Below the pieces are notes generated by a model. It saw only the letters and a list, made by a program, of their open reading frames with translations. It did no database searches and was not told where the DNA came from. A stretch of DNA of 64,000 nucleotides, taken from the NCBI GenBank assembly GCA_903789525.1, contig CAIFER010000001.1, positions 1-64,000 of the forward strand. The letters run 5' to 3'. Positions 32,498 through 40,540 of the stretch are shown piece by piece. The position numbers were made by a program, and so were the translations under genes. The stretch comes from an uncultured Aeriscardovia sp. Lineage in GTDB: Bacteria > Actinomycetota > Actinomycetes > Actinomycetales > Bifidobacteriaceae. Positions within the stretch are counted from its first letter, which is position 1. Each line of letters starts with the position of its first letter.

Positions 32498-33220
32498 ATG
32501 TTACCGAACGAGGACGCAAGTTCTTCGGCCTATCACGAATCCGTGCCCGCAGAAGGCGGGCATGAAGATGCAGGCGAGTCATGGGAGGAGAATCCAGCCC
32601 CTCTTGGCCCAACCGAACAACCTACTATCAATATGATCTGGGCAGAGGCCTACTCGGGGAGCGGCGTTGCCGGGGCAATCGGTAACAACGGTGGCATTCC
32701 GTGGCATTTGAAGGAAGATCTCAAGCATTTCCAAGCGCTGACTGTCAGCCATCCGGTGATCATGGGCCGCAAGACGTGGGAGAATTTGCCAGACAAGTCA
32801 CGTCCTCTCCCGGATCGAGACAACATCGTCCTCAGTTACGATGACGATTACGAAGCACCTGGTGCAACGGTCGTTGATTCGATTGACGAGGCCATTTCGA
32901 TTGCGAAGATTCAGTCGATTCCTGAAGATGGCATCAATCGTTCGGAGATTTGGATCATCGGCGGTGCATCGGTCTTTCGCCAGTGCATGGGTATTGCTGA
33001 CCAAGCAATTGTCACGCAAATCGATGTGCATGTGGATGCTGACACGTTCGCTCCGGATATGGCCGCGTATGTGTCTAAAGGCGAGTGGCGGCGCGCTCAC
33101 GTCGGTCAATGGATTCCTGTGAACGATCGAGGCGGAATTCGTCGTTACCGGTTTGTGCGGTATGTGCGTAAGGAAAAGCACGGGTGGAGTCTGTTCCATC
33201 ACGATGACGATCGTGACTGA
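32498..33220 (+). CDS. dfrA: Dihydrofolate reductase with N-terminal extension
   Basis: A 240-residue protein. The DHFR fold begins near residue 45 (INMIWAEAYSGSGVAGAIGNNGGIPWHLKEDLKHF), with MGRKTWENLP, RPLPDRDNIVLS and IWIIGGASVF as NADPH and folate motifs. Usual DHFRs are ~160-190 residues. The first ~44 residues are acidic, Ser/Glu/Pro-rich and not part of the fold. AAAGGAG precedes the ATG by 7 bases, which supports the long form, and TAAAAT at about 32459 is a likely -10. It reduces dihydrofolate formed by the upstream thymidylate synthase. Confidence 0.92.
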   Translation: MLPNEDASSSAYHESVPAEGGHEDAGESWEENPAPLGPTEQPTINMIWAEAYSGSGVAGAIGNNGGIPWHLKEDLKHFQALTVSHPVIMGRKTWENLPDKSRPLPDRDNIVLSYDDDYEAPGATVVDSIDEAISIAKIQSIPEDGINRSEIWIIGGASVFRQCMGIADQAIVTQIDVHVDADTFAPDMAAYVSKGEWRRAHVGQWIPVNDRGGIRRYRFVRYVRKEKHGWSLFHHDDDRD

Positions 33221-33232
33221 GGAGGACGATCA

Positions 33233-33769
33233 ATGAAACCGTATACTGTCATGACAGTATGCACGGGCAATATTTGTCGATCTCCGATGGCGCAGATTGC
33301 CCTTGAGAAGTACTTTCGGCAAGCAGGCATAGGTCCGGACGACGTTTTTGTCGATTCGACCGGTGTGAGCGACGAAGAACATGGGCATCCGATTGATCCA
33401 CGCGCTCGCCGCATTTTACGTGAGCGGGGTTACGAAATCCCACATCATCATGCTCGGCAAATCTCACAAGTTGAAGCAGCGACAACGGATTTGTTGTTAC
33501 CGATGACGATTGATCATATGCGTGAGCTGATGTGGTACGTTCCGCAAAACCGCCTGAGCCATGTGCGCTTGTATCGTAGTTTTGATCCCGCACTTCCGCC
33601 GCTTGCCAATCAATACGACACATCGCAAGATCTGGTCGATCCGTGGCCAGGTGGACGAGCTGACTTCGTGCTGGCGATGGATCAAATTGAGCATGTGGCG
33701 CCGTACATCGTCCAGTGGGTAGCGCAGCAAATCGGTGTGACTGTGCGTCATAATCCGCAGACAAAGTGA
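33233..33769 (+). CDS. Low-molecular-weight protein tyrosine phosphatase
   Basis: A 178-residue phosphatase with the P-loop VCTGNICRSPMAQ (nucleophile Cys10, Arg16) near the N terminus and the general-acid aspartate in LVDPWPGG near the C terminus. Members dephosphorylate tyrosine on proteins, often in capsule or exopolysaccharide control. No matching tyrosine kinase is in the window. GAGGACGATCA precedes the ATG, and the gene starts 12 bases after dfrA, so it is part of the thyA-dfrA transcript. Confidence 0.9.
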   Translation: MKPYTVMTVCTGNICRSPMAQIALEKYFRQAGIGPDDVFVDSTGVSDEEHGHPIDPRARRILRERGYEIPHHHARQISQVEAATTDLLLPMTIDHMRELMWYVPQNRLSHVRLYRSFDPALPPLANQYDTSQDLVDPWPGGRADFVLAMDQIEHVAPYIVQWVAQQIGVTVRHNPQTK

Positions 33770-33780
33770 CAGCTCTTAGT

Positions 33781-33850
33781 GAGAATAAGTCCGCGAAAAT
33801 CAATTTTGTGTGACGAGAATAAACCAATCGAAATGAAGCTGCGGGAATAA
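33781..33850 (+). repeat. Three GAGAATAA-type direct repeats
   Basis: GAGAATAA occurs at 33781 and 33815, and GGGAATAA at 33843. The first two share a longer pattern (GAGAATAA, then C and CGAAA at matching offsets). They lie just after the phosphatase stop, upstream of the hairpin-rich stretch, and could be regulator sites. Function unknown. Confidence 0.35.
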
Positions 33851-33888
33851 ACATTACCTTCTCTGTGTTAGACATCATGTATGACGGT

Positions 33889-34090
33889 CGCGCGAGTTGC
33901 TGAGCGACCCGATCGCCAGTTTGCTCCATCATGGTGAGAAAGCAACAACTGGTTCAAATCCTGCAACAGGTGAAAGCAGGAAGGTATATCCATTGCCTCT
34001 CGCACGTGTGAGTCCGCGCTGCACGCAAGCAGAGAGAAAGAAAAATGAGGCGCGGGGAACCGGCAGTGTGCCGGCAGGTGAGTGAAAAAT
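33889..34090 (+). ncRNA. Candidate structured leader RNA, unclassified
   Basis: About 200 bases without a gene can form a series of hairpins: CCAGTT-TGCT..AGCA-AC-AACTGG, CCTGC..GCAGG, CTGC..GCAG and CCGGC-AGTGT-GCCGG. They precede a small unknown gene on the same strand. I compared it by eye with tRNA, RNase P, SRP, tmRNA, cobalamin, SAM, TPP, FMN and c-di-AMP signatures and found no match. It may be a cis-regulatory leader or an independent small RNA; random pairing is also possible. Confidence 0.35.
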
Positions 34091-34112
34091 TCACAGAATG
34101 GAATGGTTGAAA

Positions 34113-34415
34113 ATGACACAGATAGTTCAAGAAAAGAAAAATCCGTTGTTTGCTCAGACTGGTATGGACGCGCGTTTGAATGGTGGATCCCGTATTCGAG
34201 TTCGCAAGAGCTCCGTTTTTGATGTGGCACGTCGCTTGGCAGCGTCAGATCACTTCGTGCGCACGTCATATCACGGTGAGCCGATCGAAATGGTGGAACA
34301 GCAGGCATCGCATCTGTTTACACGCGATGGTGTCACACTGACGTCTCGTGACTTGCGCCGCTATGCTCAATCGGTGGCAAACGGGAAAGATTATCGGTTC
34401 GTCGTCGCCTACTGA
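34113..34415 (+). CDS. Small hypothetical protein
   Basis: A 100-residue protein I do not recognise. It is soluble, with no signal peptide or membrane helix, and net basic in the middle (RIRVRKSSVFDVARRLA). The second half has HLFTRDGVTLTSRDLRRYAQSVANG, which looks helical with regular polar spacing. Two starts are possible (ATG 34098 and 34113), neither with a strong ribosome site. It lies between a hairpin-rich leader and a small membrane protein, all on the + strand. Confidence 0.6.
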   Translation: MTQIVQEKKNPLFAQTGMDARLNGGSRIRVRKSSVFDVARRLAASDHFVRTSYHGEPIEMVEQQASHLFTRDGVTLTSRDLRRYAQSVANGKDYRFVVAY

Positions 34416-34538
34416 TGTCTGCTCAGTGGGATCCACTCGTTGAGTAACAGTTGAGTGGCAACTCTCACAGTGCCGATTGGGGAGCGAACGCCGACTACAC
34501 TCGGTTTCAGAAAGTGATCTATGCCGAAGGAAGTCATC

Positions 34539-34931
34539 ATGCGCTCAGTTCATTTCACAGATAGTCCCCGTAGTGCTCAAGCTGCGAAGTGGCAAAATTG
34601 GGTGACACTGTGCGCAGGGATCGTGGAATTTATTCTTGCCCTCATCCCAGGTATGGTCTCGCGCAAAGCGTTGGGTATTGTGATGGGCGTTCTCCTCATC
34701 ATTGGCGCAATCTGGGCGCTCACAGGTGCATACCGTACGAGCAATCTCGTGACCATGACCATCCTCGCAGTGGCAATGATCATCCTTGGGCTTATCCCTC
34801 ATTGCCTCGGAACGACGGGGTGGCTCATCGGAATCATTGTGATTGCTCTCATCAGCCTGCACGTGTATGAACTCACGCATCCGCTGAGAGCAGAGATGGG
34901 CACAACAGCGAAATTAGCGCCCAAAAAATAG
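34539..34931 (+). CDS. Small four-helix membrane protein
   Basis: A 130-residue protein with four hydrophobic segments: WVTLCAGIVEFILALIPGM, LGIVMGVLLIIGAIWALTGA, LVTMTILAVAMIILGLIP and GWLIGIIVIALISLHVYEL. The WQNW start followed by a Pro at the end of helix 1 faintly recalls SPW-repeat proteins, but this is weak. AAGGAAG lies 6 bases before the ATG at 34539; an earlier ATG at 34521 has no such site. Function unknown. Confidence 0.65.
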   Translation: MRSVHFTDSPRSAQAAKWQNWVTLCAGIVEFILALIPGMVSRKALGIVMGVLLIIGAIWALTGAYRTSNLVTMTILAVAMIILGLIPHCLGTTGWLIGIIVIALISLHVYELTHPLRAEMGTTAKLAPKK

Positions 34932-35004
34932 CATCAGCACACTGAGCAACATCAGTACACTGAACAAGAAATAAGAAATAGGCAATAAGAAATAGATAAA
35001 ACAA

Positions 35005-35034
35005 GGCGCTACTGACAGTCGAGTAGCGCCTATT
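35005..35034 (+). terminator. Terminator after the small membrane protein
   Basis: GGCGCTACT pairs with AGTAGCGCC across an 8-base loop, followed by a short T-rich tail. Confidence 0.7.
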
Positions 35035-35064
35035 TCATACTGGAAATGTGAGAAAAACAGGAGA

Positions 35065-35096
35065 AATAAATAAAGCCTTGGATAAATCTCCAAGGC
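35065..35096 (-). terminator. Terminator after the tRNA-Asp/tRNA-Phe pair
   Basis: On the - strand GCCTTGG pairs with CCAAGGC across an 8-base loop and is followed by TTTATTTATTT, starting a few bases after the tRNA-Phe 3' end. Confidence 0.8.
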
Positions 35097-35102
35097 CTTC
35101 AG

Positions 35103-35175
35103 TGGCTCCGAACGGTATCGATCCGTTGACCTCACGATTTTCAGTCGTGTGCTCTACCAACTGAGCTACAGAGCC
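35103..35175 (-). tRNA. tRNA-Phe (anticodon GAA)
   Basis: A 73-base cloverleaf: acceptor GGCTCTG/CGGAGCC with discriminator A, D arm with GAGC pairing, anticodon stem CACGA/TCGTG with loop CTGAAAA (GAA), and T arm ACGGA-TCGATAC-CGTT-type. It lies 33 bases after tRNA-Asp on the same strand, so the two are probably co-transcribed. Confidence 0.95.
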
Positions 35176-35208
35176 AATCGAACAGCTACCGAGAGCAACT
35201 GCTCTAAG

Positions 35209-35282
35209 CGACCCGGATCGGACTTGGACCGACGACCTCCGCCGTGACAGGGCGGCGCTCTAACCAGCTGAGCTACCGGGCC
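35209..35282 (-). tRNA. tRNA-Asp (anticodon GTC)
   Basis: A 74-base cloverleaf: acceptor GGCCCGG/CCGGGTC with discriminator G, anticodon stem CCGCC/GGCGG with loop CTGTCAC (GTC), and T arm TCGG-TCCAAGT-CCGA. It is the first gene of the tRNA pair. Confidence 0.95.
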
Positions 35283-35482
35283 AGTTGCAAAACAACCTTG
35301 ACTAGTATTACTCAAAATTTGTTCAACCGCAAGTCCCTCCTCTAAAAAAGTGAGAGATGTTCGGAATGACGGGCTTTTATCGGCATGTCTTGATGCTGCC
35401 GAGGGCGTGTGGCATGTGTGATGTCATGATAGAGAACAGTAAGTAGTACTGGGTGTCGAATGTGAGAGTGAAGGAGAACATC

Positions 35483-36163
35483 GTGTCTGACCAATCGCAT
35501 GATATCCCGTTCCGTACGGTGATAGCGTCCGATCCTCGCCACGATGCGTCCCACCCTTTGAGCCGAGTAGAAGATCGCAAATCTGTCTTTCTCGGTTGCC
35601 TCACTCATGCGAAAACGGCAGAAGATGTCAACGATTTTGTCTCTCTCGTTCGGCAAGCTTATCCGGATGCAACGCACGTCACTTTTGCCGCCGTTCTTGC
35701 GCACGGTTCTGCAGCTCATATGAGCGACGACGGGGAGCCTTCGGGGACAGCCGGCAAGCAGATCCTCAATATTCTGCGAGTCAAAAGAGTGACAGATTGT
35801 GTCCTGACCGTCACACGATACTTTGGCGGCACCAAACTTGGCGCTGGCGGTCTCGTCCGCAATTATTCGTCGACGGCAGCTCAGGCGATTGATGCAGCAC
35901 AGCTCGCGGTAGAAGAGACGGAAGATCAGTTCGAAGTCGTCGTCTCATACGCTCAGCAAGAGATGTTTGACCACGTGGTCCGCCAGCGTCAGGCACGTGT
36001 GACCAATCGCGTCTGGGCAGCAACGGTGACGTCGACCGTGGCGGTTCCTCACGAGCAAACTGCACAGTTTCTCACGCAGATCGACAATACGTTTGCCGGA
36101 AGCATTCATCCTCATCATCGTGGATCAATTGAAGTCGAGGTTCCGCTCAGTCAGAAAGGTTGA
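35483..36163 (+). CDS. YigZ/IMPACT-family protein
   Basis: A 226-residue UPF0029/IMPACT protein. The N-terminal domain has DRKSVFLGCLTHAKTAEDVNDFV, HVTFAAVLAHGSAAHMSDDGEPSGTAGKQIL and TRYFGGTKLGAGGLVRNYSSTAAQAI, which are the family's hallmarks; a C-terminal ferredoxin-like DUF1949 domain follows. The bacterial role is unclear (ribosome- or translation-associated by analogy to IMPACT). I chose GTG 35483, 6 bases after AAGGAG; an earlier GTG at 35453 has no such site. Confidence 0.88.
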   Translation: MSDQSHDIPFRTVIASDPRHDASHPLSRVEDRKSVFLGCLTHAKTAEDVNDFVSLVRQAYPDATHVTFAAVLAHGSAAHMSDDGEPSGTAGKQILNILRVKRVTDCVLTVTRYFGGTKLGAGGLVRNYSSTAAQAIDAAQLAVEETEDQFEVVVSYAQQEMFDHVVRQRQARVTNRVWAATVTSTVAVPHEQTAQFLTQIDNTFAGSIHPHHRGSIEVEVPLSQKG

Positions 36164-36243
36164 TCACACGACGGACAGTACAATCGGGTGAGACACAATC
36201 AGCTGAGACGAGCATGGATGTGACTGGGAGGACAGAGATCGAC

Positions 36244-36981
36244 ATGGCAGATGACAGTACGGACAAGAGCGCAAATCAGACTCATACCACCCTGACGGAC
36301 GAGTATGAAAAGCTTCGTCATTCCACTGATTCGAAGGCTCTGTCTGCGTACGCTCACGTTCCACTTCCTCCGAAAAGCGATCAGGCTGCTTACTCGCGTC
36401 AGACCGCACTTCTGGAGGCGGTTGCTGGAAACTTGTATACGCCGGTGGAAGATCGGCAGTATTTAGCTGAAGTCATGCCATTCCCAAATGTGCTCGTCAA
36501 GTTGGAATCCGATCCTGAGCCATGTGTGCGGAAGGCCGTCGCTGCAAACAAAGCGGATAAGAACTGGCTTGTTGGTTTGCTTGCGAAGGATGAAAATCAG
36601 GACGTGCGCACGGCGGCACTGACGAATCCGCGTGTGTCGTGGAAAATGCGACTCGAAGGTGCTCAGGACGGGAATTCTTCGGTTGAAGCGCTGAAATTTT
36701 TAGCACAGCTGGGGATCACGATTGAAAAGGATGCGAATCCGATTCTTGCAGCGATGGTCCGACACGCAGTTGCTCTCAATCCAACGTCCCCGAAGGATCT
36801 CGTCACCTCATTGCTGCACGATCCCGATGAGATGGTTCAACGTGCAGCGCACAAGCGACTCGATAAAGGTGTGACGGAATCTGTGCAAACACCACTCCCT
36901 GTCCAAAGTGTGCCGGGGCATGGGAAGATTGGCTTGCGCTCGTACCCTCACGGATTTACGCCTGTGCATCGCCCCCAGTGA
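36244..36981 (+). CDS. HEAT/LRV-like repeat protein
   Basis: A 245-residue protein with a polar N terminus and at least three helical repeats of ~25 residues. They resemble the leucine-rich-variant/HEAT pattern: FPNVLVKLESDPEPCVRKAVAAN, WLVGLLAKDENQDVRTAALTN and LVTSLLHDPDEMVQRAAHKR. The repeated D-x-x-x-V-R/Q-x-A step is clear. These form protein-binding scaffolds; the partner is unknown. GGGAGGACAGAG precedes ATG 36244; a longer frame from 36160 overlaps the YigZ gene. The two genes likely share a transcript. Confidence 0.7.
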   Translation: MADDSTDKSANQTHTTLTDEYEKLRHSTDSKALSAYAHVPLPPKSDQAAYSRQTALLEAVAGNLYTPVEDRQYLAEVMPFPNVLVKLESDPEPCVRKAVAANKADKNWLVGLLAKDENQDVRTAALTNPRVSWKMRLEGAQDGNSSVEALKFLAQLGITIEKDANPILAAMVRHAVALNPTSPKDLVTSLLHDPDEMVQRAAHKRLDKGVTESVQTPLPVQSVPGHGKIGLRSYPHGFTPVHRPQ

Positions 36982-37056
36982 CAACGTTTGCGTTTTTGAC
37001 TGAATTAGTCTGAGAAAATTCCGGGAAAATGTACTGCAAACAATGTCATTTGCACG

Positions 37057-37062
37057 TATTCT
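37057..37062 (+). promoter_or_regulatory. -10 box for leaderless malQ mRNA
   Basis: TATTCT lies 6 bases before the malQ ATG, with no ribosome site between them. Confidence 0.5.
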
Positions 37063-37068
37063 GGAAGT

Positions 37069-39237
37069 ATGTCTGCGCAACATGAAAATCAGCAGCGGCT
37101 ACAGAGGCCGCTTATTCAGCTCGCTCACCTGAATGGCGTTGCAACGTCATATATCGGCCAGTCGGGGGATTACAACGAGATTGACGATGATGTCATCGCG
37201 CGAGTTCTCGAAGCGTTGGGAGTTCATGCATCCACACCTGAACAGATTCAAGCTTCGTTGACATCTACTGTGACGACCCGTCGTACCCGTTTAATTGCCG
37301 GAACATGCTTGGCGACGTATGGCAAAGAGTCGTCCATTCCGATCAATCATCGCGTAGGAGATATACCGTCGGCTCATCTCAAGTTGGAAGACGGCACGGT
37401 GTATTCCGGCAAAATTGTGGTCGGGGCAGGAGATGGATCTGCTGCGTACCCATGGCACGATGATTTCTATGTCTCCGCATCGCTGATTATCCCGGATGAC
37501 GTGCCGATGGGTTATCACCGCTTGACAGTTGTCTCGGGTAAGCAATCTGCTGTGAGCACTCTCATCGTGGCTCCAGAACGCGTTCCGCTCATTGCACCGT
37601 TGCAAAATGGCCAGATGTGGGGTTGGATGGCGCAGATCTATTCCATTCGTTCCCATGGCTCATGGGGTGTCGGAGATTATGCCGATTTGGCTCAGATCTC
37701 TGCGGATGCGGGTCGTCAAACGCATGCGGATTACATGCTCGTCAATCCGTTACATGCGGCTGAACCTGTCGCTCCGCTCACGCCATCACCGTATTTGCCA
37801 GCGTCACGTCGTTTCATTAACTTCACGTACATTCGTCCGGAAGCGATCCCTGAGTACAAGGAATTGAGCGACGAAGCGCGCAAGAAGGTTGACGGATTAC
37901 ACGAGTCGGTTGAAGCGCTCAATGCGAAGGCTGATATGATCCATCGCGACGCAATGTGGGGCGCCAAGATGCCGGCTTTGTGGGAAATCTTCAGCGTACC
38001 GCGCTCGCCTGAACGTCAGGCACAGTTTGATGTGTATAAGCGCGAGCAAGGTGCCGAGCTGGATGGTTATGCAACGTGGTGCCTGTGCTATGACGTCTGG
38101 GGCGCTCCGACGGATTCGCCTGATTCGTGGATTCATCGTTATTCGATTGATGCTCCTGAAGTGCAAGAGCTCGTCCGGAACCGCGCGGACACGCTCGAAT
38201 TCTACCGGTGGCTCGAGTGGATTGCTGATCAGCAACTTTCTGCAGCTCAGAGTGCAGCACGTCAAGCGGGTATGCGCATTGGAATCATGCTCGACATGGC
38301 CGTCGGTGTGCATCCACTCGGTTCGGATGTGTGGGCTAATCCAGAACGATTTGCCAAGAATGTCACAGTGGGTGCTCCGCCAGATAATTACAATCAGCAA
38401 GGTCAGGATTGGAGCCAACCGCCGTTTAATCCTAACTATTTGCAGGCGCACGGCTATGCGGTGTATCGCGAACTCATTCACCGCATGTTCCAGCATGCAG
38501 GAGCTCTGCGCATCGATCATATTCTCGGACTCTTCCGCCTGTGGTGGGTTCCGAAGGGCAAGACCGCTAAGTTCGGCACGTACGTTTACTACAACTCGCA
38601 AGTCATGCTCGGGATCCTTGCAATTGAGGCAACGAGAGCGCACGGTGTCGTCGTCGGAGAAGACTTGGGTGTCGTCCCTCACAACGTTGCCCACGATCTG
38701 CGCGTCCACGGTCTGCTTGGCTCTGTGATCGAGTGGTTTGAGAAGGACAAGCACGGTGAATTCATTGATCCGCGCAAGTATCGCGAGATGGCAATCACGT
38801 CGGTGACGACGCACGATCTTCCACCAATAGCCGGAACACTCAATTATGAACAGGTCAAGTTGAGGGAAAAGCTCAATTTGCTGACTGAGCCGGTTGAACA
38901 GTTCAAGGCAAGCGCAGTGCAAGAGCACGACGCTCTCATTCGTTTCCTGACAAAAGGTGGCTGGCTGTCTGCTGACGCGGCTGCAGATCAAGCGCATCAC
39001 GAACAAGACATTGTGGAAGCGATGCATAAGGTCATCAAGGATTCCCCGTCAAAGCTCTTGAATGCAGCAGTTGTCGACGGTGTCGGTGAACGGCGTACGC
39101 AGAATATGCCGGGTACGAATAACGAGTATCCGAATTGGCGTGTCCCGTTGGCCGATGGCTCGGGCAAAGTTATCTGGGCAGAAGACCTGTTCTCGCTCGA
39201 CCGCGTACAGTCACTGGTACGGATCATGAACGCCTGA
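37069..39237 (+). CDS. malQ: 4-alpha-glucanotransferase (amylomaltase)
   Basis: A 722-residue GH77 enzyme that transfers maltooligosaccharide units between glucans and releases glucose. The first ~170 residues are a beta-rich N-terminal extension typical of the longer actinobacterial/proteobacterial MalQ. The barrel then shows SYGVGDYADLAQ-like GSWGVGDYADLAQ, YLPASRRFINFTYI, the nucleophile aspartate in LRIDHILGLFRLWWVP, the acid/base glutamate in VVGEDLGVVP and TTHDLPPIAGT. It works with the debranching enzyme at 40541-43144 in glycogen or starch breakdown. Confidence 0.95.
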   Translation: MSAQHENQQRLQRPLIQLAHLNGVATSYIGQSGDYNEIDDDVIARVLEALGVHASTPEQIQASLTSTVTTRRTRLIAGTCLATYGKESSIPINHRVGDIPSAHLKLEDGTVYSGKIVVGAGDGSAAYPWHDDFYVSASLIIPDDVPMGYHRLTVVSGKQSAVSTLIVAPERVPLIAPLQNGQMWGWMAQIYSIRSHGSWGVGDYADLAQISADAGRQTHADYMLVNPLHAAEPVAPLTPSPYLPASRRFINFTYIRPEAIPEYKELSDEARKKVDGLHESVEALNAKADMIHRDAMWGAKMPALWEIFSVPRSPERQAQFDVYKREQGAELDGYATWCLCYDVWGAPTDSPDSWIHRYSIDAPEVQELVRNRADTLEFYRWLEWIADQQLSAAQSAARQAGMRIGIMLDMAVGVHPLGSDVWANPERFAKNVTVGAPPDNYNQQGQDWSQPPFNPNYLQAHGYAVYRELIHRMFQHAGALRIDHILGLFRLWWVPKGKTAKFGTYVYYNSQVMLGILAIEATRAHGVVVGEDLGVVPHNVAHDLRVHGLLGSVIEWFEKDKHGEFIDPRKYREMAITSVTTHDLPPIAGTLNYEQVKLREKLNLLTEPVEQFKASAVQEHDALIRFLTKGGWLSADAAADQAHHEQDIVEAMHKVIKDSPSKLLNAAVVDGVGERRTQNMPGTNNEYPNWRVPLADGSGKVIWAEDLFSLDRVQSLVRIMNA

Positions 39238-39247
39238 AAATGGTTGA

Positions 39248-39276
39248 TTGATTCTGGCTGGGGACTGTCCTATAAT
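39248..39276 (+). promoter_or_regulatory. rplM-rpsI promoter
   Basis: TTGATT, a 17-base spacer, then TATAAT is the best-matching -35/-10 pair in the window. It lies ~150 bases before rplM, leaving a long leader. Confidence 0.8.
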
Positions 39277-39282
39277 TAAGGA

Positions 39283-39427
39283 TTGTTGTGTTTCCTAGGG
39301 TCATGCTCATTGCGCCTTCCCACTCGCGTAGCGGACTGCAGGGAACCCACGGAAAGTCAGTGTTGCTGCTCTGACCGCAACTCAGGAGTAGTGCACACTG
39401 TGAAACACAATTAAGAGAAGGCCTATC
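39283..39427 (+). promoter_or_regulatory. Structured leader of rplM-rpsI
   Basis: The ~145-base untranslated leader opens with TTGTGTTTC (39286-39294), which is exactly complementary to GAAACACAA (39402-39410) close to the ribosome site. This closes a ~110-base domain. Such a layout suggests autoregulation by a ribosomal protein (L13 or S9), which is inference. Confidence 0.5.
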
Positions 39428-39886
39428 GTGAAGACTTTCACACCGAAGCCAAAGGATTTGACGCATAACTGGTACATCGTCGATGCTTCCGGCGTTGTGC
39501 TTGGTCGCCTTGCTAGCGCAGTGGCAGATGTCCTGCGTGGAAAGACGAAGCCGACGTATGCACCGAATGCGGATCTGGGCGATTACGTCATCATTATCAA
39601 TGCCGAAAAGGTTGCCGTCACCGGTCGCAAGGAGACGAAGAAGCTGATTTGGCATGATTATTCTGGTTATCCAAGCGGTCTGCACTCTGACACCGTTGGA
39701 GAGCTGCGTGCCAAGAATCCTGAACGTCTGGTTCGCACCGCTGTTCGCGGAATGATGCCGAAGAATCGTCTTTCTCGCGTTCAACTCAATCGCCTGCGCA
39801 TTTTCGCAGGATCTGATTATCCATATCAGGCACAGAAGCCAACCAAGCTGGATGTTTCATCCCGCAAGGTTGCTCAGGGTAAGTGA
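39428..39886 (+). CDS. rplM: Ribosomal protein L13
   Basis: A 152-residue L13 (uL13) of the large subunit. Landmarks are TFTPKPKDLTHNWYIVDASGVVLGRLAS, LRGKTKPTYAPNADLGDYVIIINA and AVRGMMPKNRLSRVQLNRL. It starts with GTG, with GAGAAGG upstream. It forms the conserved operon with rpsI (26-bp gap) and has its own promoter and long leader. Confidence 0.97.
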   Translation: MKTFTPKPKDLTHNWYIVDASGVVLGRLASAVADVLRGKTKPTYAPNADLGDYVIIINAEKVAVTGRKETKKLIWHDYSGYPSGLHSDTVGELRAKNPERLVRTAVRGMMPKNRLSRVQLNRLRIFAGSDYPYQAQKPTKLDVSSRKVAQGK

Positions 39887-39912
39887 GACAGGACTAGGAA
39901 AGAGGCATCGAA

Positions 39913-40416
39913 ATGGCAGATACCGATAAGATCGCTACTTCCGAGTCCCAGGACTCGCAGAAGCAGACTGAACAAGCTGCATACACATCTGAGAGCAATG
40001 CTGGTGCCGGCACCGGCACGTCCATCATTGCTCCTGGTTATGGCACTGGGCGCCGTAAGGAGTCTGTTGCTCGCGTTCGTCTTGTTCCAGGAACAGGCAA
40101 GTGGACGGTTAACGGACGTTCTCTGAAGGAGTACTTCCCGAACCCACTCGCACAGCGCGAAGTGAATGCTCCGATCGTTCTGCTCAAGCTTGAAGGCAAG
40201 TTTGATGTCATTGTTCGTGTGAACGGCGGCGGCATCACTGGTCAGGCTGGTGCAGTGCGTCTCGGCGTTGCTCGTGCACTCAATGCGATTGATCGTGATA
40301 ACAATCGTGCTGCGCTCAAGAAGCATGGCTTCCTGACGCGTGATGCTCGTGTTGTCGAGCGCAAGAAGGCAGGCCTGCATAAGGCTCGTCGCGCACCGCA
40401 GTTCTCGAAGCGCTGA
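39913..40416 (+). CDS. rpsI: Ribosomal protein S9
   Basis: A 167-residue S9 (uS9). The conserved part begins near residue 40 ([33 protein letters not shown]) and ends in the basic RRAPQFSKR tail that reaches the P-site tRNA. The ~38-residue N-terminal extension is polar (Gln/Ser/Ala/Gly) and longer than in most bacteria. GAAAGAGG precedes the ATG. Confidence 0.97.
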   Translation: MADTDKIATSESQDSQKQTEQAAYTSESNAGAGTGTSIIAPGYGTGRRKESVARVRLVPGTGKWTVNGRSLKEYFPNPLAQREVNAPIVLLKLEGKFDVIVRVNGGGITGQAGAVRLGVARALNAIDRDNNRAALKKHGFLTRDARVVERKKAGLHKARRAPQFSKR

Positions 40417-40435
40417 TTTTCAGCTTTCGGTACGC

Positions 40436-40477
40436 AAATCCCCTCTCTTGGATTTCCCAGGAGAGGGGATTTTTGTT
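40436..40477. terminator. Terminator after rpsI
   Basis: AAATCCCCTCTC pairs with GAGAGGGGATTT over a 13-base loop and continues into a T run. It lies between the convergent rpsI and glycogen debranching genes. Confidence 0.9.
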
Positions 40478-40540
40478 TGTGTATTTATTTGCGTTTTCGT
40501 TTATTGATATGGGCGATTCGCCCGTCAGTCTTCACATCTC

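Noticed and set aside
33894-33975. tRNA-like stretch containing GGTTCAAATCC
   Set aside because: The T-loop-like string cannot be flanked by a 5-bp T stem, and no acceptor stem pairs, so no cloverleaf forms.
37897-39027. 376-codon open frame opposite malQ
   Set aside because: Shadow of a conserved gene, with no ribosome site or recognisable protein features.
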